Part shown: positions 24,901 through 29,767 of the stretch, piece after piece | How the letters are laid out: the number at the start of each line of letters is the position of its first letter | Position numbering within the stretch: position 1 is the stretch's first letter | DNA from: JBJHCA01 sp050485785 | GTDB lineage: Bacteria > Bacteroidota > Bacteroidia > Chitinophagales > Saprospiraceae | Reading direction: 5' to 3' | Length of the DNA: 29,767 bases | Assembly: GCA_050485785.1 (NCBI GenBank) | Contig: JBJHCA010000038.1 | Span: 1 to 29,767 of the forward strand | Position numbers and translations under genes: made by a program | Notes under the pieces: model-generated | Database searches by the model: none | What the model was told of the DNA's origin: nothing | What the model saw: the letters and a program-made list of their open reading frames with translations, nothing else

Positions 24901-26282
24901 CACACTATTTCCGTACCCATCGGAGTAATGGTATACGGAGTCACATTGACCGTTACGGATTCAGATACTTCAAGACAGCCATAACCCGGATTGACGGTGG
25001 CCGTGTAGGTTGTGGTAGCGTTGGGACTGGCAACAGGATTAAAGCAATCAGAGCAACTCAGTGATTGCGACGGACTCCATTGAATGGTTCCTGGAGGCGG
25101 GCAATAACCTATGCCGAGGTAAGGCAACTGTGTTATGGTGTTGGAAACACCCTGATTGGTGAAAGTACAACCATTCAATCCTGCACCTGAACCATAACGG
25201 GTATAGAGTTTATTGCTTCCGGTCTGGAAGGCTGCAATAAGGTCATCTGCACCGGGTGCAGTAACGTTGTCGTAGCAAATTTGAATCAGCAGGTTTGAGG
25301 TGCCATCCCAGGGCATACCCTGATTCAACAAATGCGTGTTCCAGCCCAATTGAGTGCTGTAATTCTGCTGATACAGCACCGGAAGGTTTTCAACGAAAGT
25401 CTCAGGCACAGTATTGAGAGAAGTACAAGCCATCCGAATCGTAAAGTTCTGGTATGGTTGATTGGTTTGCTTAACCGTGACAAAAAATGAGAGGCTTTGA
25501 ATAATGTCTCCGGTGCTGAGTCCGGCATCTGCCAACAACGCTGCCGGATAAATCATCTGCAATCTCATATCCGACCAAACACCCCGGTAAATGTGAAAGA
25601 TGTTTACCTGAGGAGTACCCACATTCACATTGGAGGATGGAAGCAAACAGGCCGATGAATAACTGCAGGCCGGTTGTGCAGGAGTTCCGCCGGTTACCTC
25701 TGCCTGTAATTGTGCTGTCTGGTTGGCGCAGATGGTCGCAGAACCGGTTACGGTAAGCTGAGGGGGTTGAGAAACAAACAATACTTTGCAGTCAGCTGTG
25801 CGGGCAGCACAAATATCTGCTGAAGCCAAAGCATTGTCAAGGTCAGAAAGTGAACTGCCGGGTGCAGGTAAATCGGCAATTGTTGTACCGGAAGCCAGAT
25901 TCAATCCACAAACAAGATATTGCCCCTGAAGAAGGCTGCCGCTCAATGAACCCGCAAAATATTGCTGGATAACTCCCCCTGGTTGACTAATAACCACATA
26001 GTGCAGAGTACCTGCAGAATTACCGGCAATAGCCAGATCAGCTCCGCTCATTGGGTCAGCTTCACACCCTGTTAACGGAATGGTATTGATAAAACTTCCC
26101 GGCGTGGGATTACAAGCAGAAAAGATATAACCGGACTCAGGGCTGTGGTTGGTATTTGAACCTACAGTAAATGCATAGGCATTACTGTGGTGATAAAACC
26201 ATGCAACAGGTAATATGATGGCGAACACCAGAACTGTGTACAGCCAATGTTTGGGATTGCTTAGGGTAACCATCAATAGCAT
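18981..26282 (-). CDS. Giant multi-repeat T9SS-secreted surface protein (2433 aa)
   Basis: Probable cell-surface adhesin or matrix protein. Order: signal peptide (HWLYTVLVFAIILPVAWFY; ATG 26282, or ATG 26273 three codons in); Ig/PKD-like modules (IQWSPSQSLSC, ISWSPATGLSS); a jelly-roll-like segment at about 657-816 (NLVKNSSFSEGN to YDFHLDNIFF) like Bacteroidota carbohydrate-binding modules; seven modules with a GxWSGxGV-type core (about 905-1435); two Ig-like modules (SYLWNPGNVDG, AYSWSDGSSS); eleven two-cysteine GCDS repeats (about 1580-2045); an Ig-like module; four SprB-like repeats (GGTPPYxYLWSNG, about 2115-2345); and a type A T9SS domain (VFPNPVSE to WPAGVYFVGW). Cysteine pairs suggest many disulfides. 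It has its own promoter candidate at 26291. Specific ligand unknown. Confidence 0.93.
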   Translation of the reverse strand: MLLMVTLSNPKHWLYTVLVFAIILPVAWFYHHSNAYAFTVGSNTNHSPESGYIFSACNPTPGSFINTIPLTGCEADPMSGADLAIAGNSAGTLHYVVISQPGGVIQQYFAGSLSGSLLQGQYLVCGLNLASGTTIADLPAPGSSLSDLDNALASADICAARTADCKVLFVSQPPQLTVTGSATICANQTAQLQAEVTGGTPAQPACSYSSACLLPSSNVNVGTPQVNIFHIYRGVWSDMRLQMIYPAALLADAGLSTGDIIQSLSFFVTVKQTNQPYQNFTIRMACTSLNTVPETFVENLPVLYQQNYSTQLGWNTHLLNQGMPWDGTSNLLIQICYDNVTAPGADDLIAAFQTGSNKLYTRYGSGAGLNGCTFTNQGVSNTITQLPYLGIGYCPPPGTIQWSPSQSLSCSDCFNPVASPNATTTYTATVNPGYGCLEVSESVTVNVTPYTITPMGTEIVCSGNPFFMGQEVSGDTTLLIPQSCEVIHQYDILFKTSPSATIQGSFSGCAGSPFFVPVITTGDFPFTLNYMINGQSQAATFQSEPVMLNVTPLSFPASVTLTGISSGNGCSGNAQGSVTINQNTSQISVNGSTAICPGQSRILSISSGNSSIHSISWSPATGLSSSTSLTPIATPQSTTTYTATILHGGGANLVKNSSFSEGNSGFFTDYAFLSSPSAQQGKYAIGPNGTALNPSWPTCNQPGGGGGNMFSASAAWGTAGKKIWCQYIDVVQGQNYHIGFSAAMANPPPMEFRFQINGNNVGPVMTAVNQTCTWNAYSITWNSGLLSGPVEYCIVGTNTPTSTGYDFHLDNIFFTPLCQTQQTVTLTVDGSSASIEASGSGNICAGESITLTAQPSGMSSYLWTSPQGSFSGQVVTASQSGTYTVSVTSPAGCVTNASFQLNVQNPATPQLGNPGTLCSNGAPVSLNDYLDPQYAAGSWSGPGLINPVTFAPSSAGAGNHTLTFTPSASCTNPATMVITVNNPVSTALNNADVCSNNSSFNLNSLKQNQSISGVWSGSGVNPITGIMNVTGLTGTVTITFTPNGTCTQYTTAQITIIPVITPSLPSLSYCSADPVFNLNSLPAGQFLPGVWSGQGVTGGSHFNPALVGSGSVTLSYTSSVQCVLPASTVMHVSPSGPAVLTTASICADHGPFALLALQDPLYPNGTWSGTGVSNNMFTPPFAGTFNLTYTPPGNCVPAASTQITVLPNILPATLNAELCEFDDALDLMSLIVSGSTSGSWSGPGVNGNLFSPTGLSGTYTLSYQGTETCALPVTATVLVQPAFIAELIADTICELLESYPLIDLLADSSIAGEWSGLFTENGMFSVLESGVGSFSVQFTTNSICSQPATTYITVIAAQTPQLLPVIACITDSFIELSNHIDPAFPTGSWTGPGVAEGLLDITLFAADTQFNLLFEAENGCTLLAETTVEIVPQPQPLITGSTTFCTGGSTTLTASGFESYLWNPGNVDGPVLIANEPGWYYLTVIDGNGCSGTDSVWLQSDIGLQPQISGPQVYCEGDTAVLTAGNYFAYSWSDGSSSPFLEITQPGMYSVTVEDSEGCTGTDTIAIIQSGSPTLTLLEYSACYGDVQEGFTIVSDTVFALSYFTVAGCDSTVVHQVTVIPQADTVMITSFTCDETATGIFIHHLTNVLQCDSIVVETVLKYPSDTVYVFAESCQPADEDISTDWLLNAEGCDSVVITYTAFVPYADTTVLLFTTCDVTEAGLDTLYFLNAEGCDSLVIHHTVWVEADTAYLFEETCQPADSGVFILVLPGTETCDSVVITQVSYVPSADSVFLTVETCNPAEIGWDTLILLNTEGCDSVIITQYLIPVPDTTFLTKFSCQPADTGWVSQILSNVAGCDSIVLTYTAYEPWFDITLLETWTCNAAEAGLDTLLLYNTDGCDSLVITETIFIMPDSTWIQASSCIPADTGTFISVLNNQWDCDSIIITEVLLLQSDTTFLYSEDCNPQNTGVFTELLINQSGCDSLINHTISFDPSGIDTVIQQVQLCFGGTWNGSTFFENTTLTVYYLNQSGCDSIHIVNIEVWDEPNVEISGNFVLCAGETSVLSATEGFTTYIWNNGASGAENIVSTPGLYTVTVTDENGCSASASIQVTALPAINLQLMPVSNNCQANAATIFSVVGGGTPPYNYLWSNGSTSPHINQIASGVYGVTITDAMGCTAEADAAVMSVDNSPEAQLEAGAVTCFGENNGTLNLNLQGGTLPYTIHWSHAGYNNNQGWQNMPAGFYQVTITDANGCMAIAQTNISQPAPLLADVVVQPPSNGFNNGSAAAWVTGGTPPYSYLWSNGQTQASISGLGAGSYSLTVTDTNGCEVIHPFDVGPFTSIYDVPEGSAFHVFPNPVSETATAVIFHGPQKDIPKNSTLEIYTAGGILLKSIALGPDDHEVNLDLTRWPAGVYFVGWVNPEFRIFISLVKQ
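19265..19930 (-). repeat. SprB-like repeats near the C terminus of the 2433-aa protein
   Basis: Four units of roughly 75-80 aa with the pattern GGTPPYxYLWSNG, then GxYxVTITDxxGC, as in the SprB repeat of gliding adhesins. The copies differ clearly at DNA level, so they are old duplications. Confidence 0.85.
20150..21550 (-). repeat. Eleven-copy GCDS repeat array, two alternating types
   Basis: Eleven units of about 41-42 aa (roughly 125 bp), each with two cysteines about 18 residues apart, the second in (G/x)CDS(V/L)VIT. From the third to the ninth unit two types alternate: one with C(Q/I)PAD(T/S) and one with TC(N/D)xxEAGLDTL-like starts. The last unit is longer (QLCFGGTWNGSTFFENTTL). Each unit starts and ends with PxADT-like links. 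Confidence 0.85.
21975..23570 (-). repeat. Seven-copy G-x-WSGxGV module array
   Basis: Seven modules of about 75-80 aa with cores SWSGPGL, VWSGSGV, VWSGQGV, TWSGTGV, SWSGPGV, EWSGLF and SWTGPGV. Each has a Cys about 20-30 residues before the core and another later in a C-x-xPA(T/S) context. Probably beta-sandwich units of an Ig/PKD-like type. Confidence 0.8.
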
Positions 26283-26290
26283 GGTTTCCG

Positions 26291-26323
26291 CAAATATACC
26301 ATTTACATTACAACGAATCTCAA
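26291..26323 (-). promoter_or_regulatory. Promoter candidate for the 2433-aa protein gene
   Basis: On the minus strand TATATTTG (26298-26291) matches TAnnTTTG exactly and lies in the 20-nt gap between the two giant genes. A TTG (26323-26321) sits 22 nt upstream, inside the end of the preceding gene. Initiation near 26285 would leave almost no leader before ATG 26282, or about 12 nt before ATG 26273. Confidence 0.5.
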
Positions 26324-29300
26324 GACGGCATAACCTTTAACAGTATTCAATTGGAGGATATAGACACCCGGAGCGAGGGGGAGGTTAATGGTTTCGGTAT
26401 GGTTTATCGCCTGCCAGGAAGTTTGGTAATGGACTTTTCCGGTGATATCCAGGATCTGCATGTTGGTGTATAGCTCTTTGTTGTACGTTACCGCCAGGGT
26501 AAAAATACCCCGGTTAGGATTAGGAGTCAAAACTATACTTTGCACAAATTCAGGATGATCGGTTGCGGTGTAAACATCCACATCTTCGGAGTCATACCCG
26601 GTACACTGATTAAAATCGGTAACGGTAATGCTGTAAGTACCCGGCGACAGGCCGCTGATGGAAGATGTGACAGCTCCGGTATTCCACTGGTAGGAATATG
26701 GTGGTGTGCCGCCAAAAACAGTGGCCACGGCTGCGCCGTTGTTCATGCCCTGGGTGGCCGGAGTCACCTGAATATCGATGAGCATGGGGTCGGGTTGATC
26801 GATCTTTTCTTCACCGATGGCCACACATCCCTGCTGATCGGTTACCGTTAAGCTATAAATCCCGGCCTGGATATTGTTTTGCCCGGAAGTTGTAGCTCCG
26901 TTACTCCACTGGAAGCTGTATGGCGGGTATCCGCCGGTGACTGTTGAGCTGATTGAGCCGTTAAACAAGCCGAAGCAGGTTGCATCCAGTACATTGAGGT
27001 TCAGCGATGGCGAGTTGTTAATACTCTGCACTGCCACCTGGCCCTGTGCAGTACAGCCAAACTGATCAGTTACCGTTACTGAATATACACCACTGGCCAG
27101 GCCGGTATTGATACTATTTTGCACGCCGTTGCTCCATAAGTAGGAATACCCGCCGGCTCCGCCAAAGGCATATACCTGCGCCGAAGCATTATTGATGACG
27201 CACATGTTGTTGGTGGGAATAATATTCAGGCTTATGGGGCTGTAAGCTGTTACGGTTGCCTGAGCAGTTCCGGCGCAGCCATTGTCATCGGTTACGGTTA
27301 CGGTATAGGTGCCCGCAGACACGGTAATTTCCTGAGCCGTACTGCCTGTGCTCCACTGATATGTGGCATAGGTACTGGATACGCTGAGCGTGGTTGATGT
27401 ACCGTCCCCTGAACCACAAACCTGCAACACGCCCTGTATCTGGGGTTGAGGTGGTGTGTAAATGCTGATGTTCACTGTAACCACGGAATCACACCCGTTC
27501 TGACCCGTATACACTTCGGTCAATGTGGTGGGAGCAAAGTAAGGCACCCCTGCATATACCGAACCGGGACAAAGCTCCAGTTCAACCGTACTTTGTTGTA
27601 TGCCATCGGTGGTAAACAGCGTTGTGACCTGGATTACAGAGTCGCAACCAAAAATATTGGTGTATGTGAAGGTTTCCACACCCAGCTCCTGCGGATTGCA
27701 ACTGTATTGCGTGATGGCTTCAAAGTGGCCGGGCAGCAATGAAACTTCAGTAACAATCACCGAATCACATCCCCAGGCATTGCTCAGTACCTCAATAAAT
27801 GTACCCGTTTGATTAATATCGCAATCCGTACCACTAAGCCATGTGGTATCACTGCCTATCCAGCTGATCTGAGTTACCACTACGGAGTCACAGCCTTCAG
27901 GTGTGGTCAGTACTTCGGTAAAAAGGCCTGTCTCACTCAATTGGCAACTCTCCTGCCACACCCATGTTGTATCGAGCAGCTCCAGCACAGTAATTTTGAC
28001 AATCACCGAATCGCAGCCATTCACATTCGTCAGTGAATCAATCTGGGTGCCGGCATCCAGCGGATTACAGGATATCAGGTAGATGCTGTCAATACTGCCC
28101 TGGTAATACTCAAACAGGGTGATTACTACCGAATCGCACCCATGCTGGTTCGTATAGACCTGCTCCAGTGGTCCGGTATCAGGTTCGCAGCTTACCGCAT
28201 AAAGGGTATCCACAGTGCTTTGCCAGCTTAATACCTGGGCTTCGCCGTTTACTTCGCATCCCAGGGCATCACTCAGCAGCAAATTGTATTGCCCGGCACC
28301 GAGGTTGCTGACTGACGGGGTTGTATCCCCGGTACTCCATAAATAGTCGTAAGGGCCCGTTCCTCCCGTAACTGAAGCGGTAAGCTGACCGGTCGAATCC
28401 TGATCACATCCGGCATGCGATACGATGTCAATATTCAGTTCAAGGGACGAAGGCTCTGCTACCTCCCAGCTTCCAAATACTGCCTCACACCCGTTGGCAT
28501 CGGTAAGGGTAAGGCTGTAGCTTCCGGCAGACAGGCCGGTAACAGTGGAATCAGTACTGCCGTGGCTCCAAAGATAAGCGTAAGGGTCCGTTCCTCCGGT
28601 GGTCACGATGGCTATGCCGGCATCGCTGCCTCCAAAGCAGCTAACCATGCTCATTTGTTCTGTTATATCCAGTGCTTCAGGCTGGCTTAACACGGCTTCA
28701 GCCTCCTTCACACAACCCAGATTGTTGGTTACCGTTACGCTATAAGCGCCGGCAACAAGTCCGGATACTGTAGATGAGGTATCTCCGGTGTTCCATACAT
28801 AGCTTACAGGCTCGTTCAATGTGCCTCCTAATATTGCACTCAGCTGACCGTTGCTGCCTTCAAAACAGAGAATATCCACAACCTCAAGAGCAAGGGTAAA
28901 ATCGCAATCAATCTCCTCTACCACTATCGAACCGAACATCGACTCACAACCCAATGCATCCGTAATGGTGAGGCTGTAAGTGCCCGCAGGAAGATTGCCC
29001 GGATTGGCAGATGTGTCTCCATGACTCCATAACACCTGATAAGGTCCTACACCTCCGGTGATATTGACACTGATGCTGCCCGTGCTGTCGTCAGGCAGAC
29101 TAGCCTGTGACACGGCAGTTATGCTTACCGGGTCGTTTTCGGTTATCACCGTGCTATGCATCGCAGTACAACCGTTCTGATCGGTAACCGTAATGCCGTA
29201 GGCACCGGCGGGCAGAGTACCGGCAATATTACCCGCGCTACCATGGGACCATGCGTATTCATAAGCGGGAAGGCCACCAGAAGCACTCACCTGAATTACT

Positions 29301-29767
29301 CCCGTTGAATCTCCGTGGCAGGGCACATTGGTCTGGCTGAGCAGACTCAAAACCAGCGAATCGGGTTCACTGATGATAAAGGGACCAAAAGTGGCCATAC
29401 ACTCATTGGCATCGGTTAGAGTAAGGCTGTAGCTTCCGGCAGACAGGCCGGTAATGGTGGAATCAGTACTGCCGTGGCTCCAAAGATAAGCGTAAGGGTC
29501 CGTTCCTCCGGTGGTCACGGTGGTTATGCCGGCATCGCTGCCTCCAAAGCAGCTAACCATGCTCATTTGTTCTGTTAGATCCAGTGCTTCAGGCTGGCTT
29601 AACACGGTTTCAGCCTCCTTCACACAACCCAGATTGTCGGTTACCGCTACGCTATAAACGCCGGCAACAAGTCCGGATACTGTAGATGAGGTATCTCCGG
29701 TGTTCCATACATAGCTTACAGGCTCGTTCAATGTGCCTCCTAATATTGCACTCAGCTGACCGTTGCT
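26303..29767 (-). CDS. Second giant multi-repeat T9SS-secreted protein, 5' end outside window
   Basis: Open frame from the right edge to the TAA at 26303. An internal TTG at 29731 could be mistaken for a start, but upstream codons (SNGQLSAILGGT) continue the repeat, so the N terminus is missing. Visible order: SprB-like repeats (GGTDPYAYLWSHGS, GSYSLTLTDANGC; 28230-29767) including a 912-bp tandem duplication; six two-cysteine GCDS repeats (27450-28220); an Ig-like module (CGSGDGTSTTLSV); four SprB-like repeats (26565-27225); and a type A T9SS domain (LTPNPNRGIFTLAV to LAPGVYILQL). A surface-exposed adhesin role is likely. The 2433-aa gene follows after 20 nt on the same strand, with matching C-terminal architecture. 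Confidence 0.92.
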   Translation of the reverse strand, partial: SNGQLSAILGGTLNEPVSYVWNTGDTSSTVSGLVAGVYSVAVTDNLGCVKEAETVLSQPEALDLTEQMSMVSCFGGSDAGITTVTTGGTDPYAYLWSHGSTDSTITGLSAGSYSLTLTDANECMATFGPFIISEPDSLVLSLLSQTNVPCHGDSTGVIQVSASGGLPAYEYAWSHGSAGNIAGTLPAGAYGITVTDQNGCTAMHSTVITENDPVSITAVSQASLPDDSTGSISVNITGGVGPYQVLWSHGDTSANPGNLPAGTYSLTITDALGCESMFGSIVVEEIDCDFTLALEVVDILCFEGSNGQLSAILGGTLNEPVSYVWNTGDTSSTVSGLVAGAYSVTVTNNLGCVKEAEAVLSQPEALDITEQMSMVSCFGGSDAGIAIVTTGGTDPYAYLWSHGSTDSTVTGLSAGSYSLTLTDANGCEAVFGSWEVAEPSSLELNIDIVSHAGCDQDSTGQLTASVTGGTGPYDYLWSTGDTTPSVSNLGAGQYNLLLSDALGCEVNGEAQVLSWQSTVDTLYAVSCEPDTGPLEQVYTNQHGCDSVVITLFEYYQGSIDSIYLISCNPLDAGTQIDSLTNVNGCDSVIVKITVLELLDTTWVWQESCQLSETGLFTEVLTTPEGCDSVVVTQISWIGSDTTWLSGTDCDINQTGTFIEVLSNAWGCDSVIVTEVSLLPGHFEAITQYSCNPQELGVETFTYTNIFGCDSVIQVTTLFTTDGIQQSTVELELCPGSVYAGVPYFAPTTLTEVYTGQNGCDSVVTVNISIYTPPQPQIQGVLQVCGSGDGTSTTLSVSSTYATYQWSTGSTAQEITVSAGTYTVTVTDDNGCAGTAQATVTAYSPISLNIIPTNNMCVINNASAQVYAFGGAGGYSYLWSNGVQNSINTGLASGVYSVTVTDQFGCTAQGQVAVQSINNSPSLNLNVLDATCFGLFNGSISSTVTGGYPPYSFQWSNGATTSGQNNIQAGIYSLTVTDQQGCVAIGEEKIDQPDPMLIDIQVTPATQGMNNGAAVATVFGGTPPYSYQWNTGAVTSSISGLSPGTYSITVTDFNQCTGYDSEDVDVYTATDHPEFVQSIVLTPNPNRGIFTLAVTYNKELYTNMQILDITGKVHYQTSWQAINHTETINLPLAPGVYILQLNTVKGYAVLRFVVM
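26565..27225 (-). repeat. SprB-like repeats near the C terminus of the second giant protein
   Basis: Four units with GGYPPYSFQWSNG- or GGTPPYSYQWNTG-like cores, followed by GxYSxTVTDxxGC, in the same order and position as those of the 2433-aa protein. Confidence 0.85.
27450..28220 (-). repeat. Six-copy GCDS repeat array in the second giant protein
   Basis: Units start at SCEPDTGPLEQ, SCNPLDAGTQID, SCQLSETGLFTE, DCDINQTGTFIE, SCNPQELGVETF and ELCPGSVYAGVPY, each leading to (G)CDSV(V/I). The final unit is the longer form, as in the neighbouring gene. Confidence 0.83.
28493..28855 (-). repeat. Copy 2 of the 912-bp-period tandem repeat
   Basis: Matches 29405-29767 base for base at an offset of 912 bp, with about 11 differences counted by eye over some 360 bases. 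The period is a multiple of three (304 codons), so the frame is kept. Confidence 0.9.
29405..29767 (-). repeat. Copy 1 of the 912-bp-period tandem repeat, cut by window edge
   Basis: The partner of 28493-28855. The match is still running when the window ends, so the true repeat length, copy number and upstream extent are not visible. Confidence 0.9.

Overview
The window looks like a chromosomal piece of a member of the Bacteroidota (Bacteroidetes). Several predicted exported proteins end in type IX secretion (T9SS) sorting domains. Two very large surface proteins are built of SprB-like and Ig/PKD-like repeats. Shine-Dalgarno sequences are largely absent, and several genes carry the Bacteroidota -7 promoter element TAnnTTTG. 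The lineage cannot be narrowed further from sequence alone. No rRNA, tRNA, CRISPR array, transposase or phage gene was seen.

Layout. 1-2245 (-) is the 5' part of a gliding-motility-associated secreted protein that runs off the left edge. 2305-6542 (-) holds inorganic pyrophosphatase, a UvrD/Rep-type helicase and a site-2-type membrane protease with CBS domains; the last two look like an operon. At 6747 (+) an orphan LuxR-type response regulator is split by an in-frame TAA just before its DNA-binding domain. A secreted metzincin-type metalloprotease (7663-9849, -) is divergent from a plus-strand group: PlsC-type acyltransferase, a small lipoprotein, and a T9SS-exported alpha/beta hydrolase broken by three frame disruptions. 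Next come a small exported Cys/Ala/Lys repeat protein with a clear promoter and terminator, a DoxX-like membrane protein, an unknown 172-aa protein, and a full-length type IA topoisomerase homologue that has lost its catalytic tyrosine and the two Asp of its TOPRIM DxD. A periplasmic HMA metal-binding protein, a class D beta-lactamase and an NdpA/YejK-type nucleoid-associated protein follow.

18981-29767 (-) is almost entirely two tandem giant secreted proteins. The 2433-aa one is complete. The other is 5'-truncated by the right edge and carries a 912-bp tandem repeat. Their C-terminal halves share the same module order: two-cysteine 'GCDS' repeats, an Ig-like module, SprB-like repeats and a T9SS domain.

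Most unusual points: the apparently inactive topoisomerase III homologue; the alternating two-type repeat ladder in the 2433-aa protein; the nonsense-split regulator; and the Cys repeat protein, which with the HMA protein could form a periplasmic metal-handling pair (inference only).
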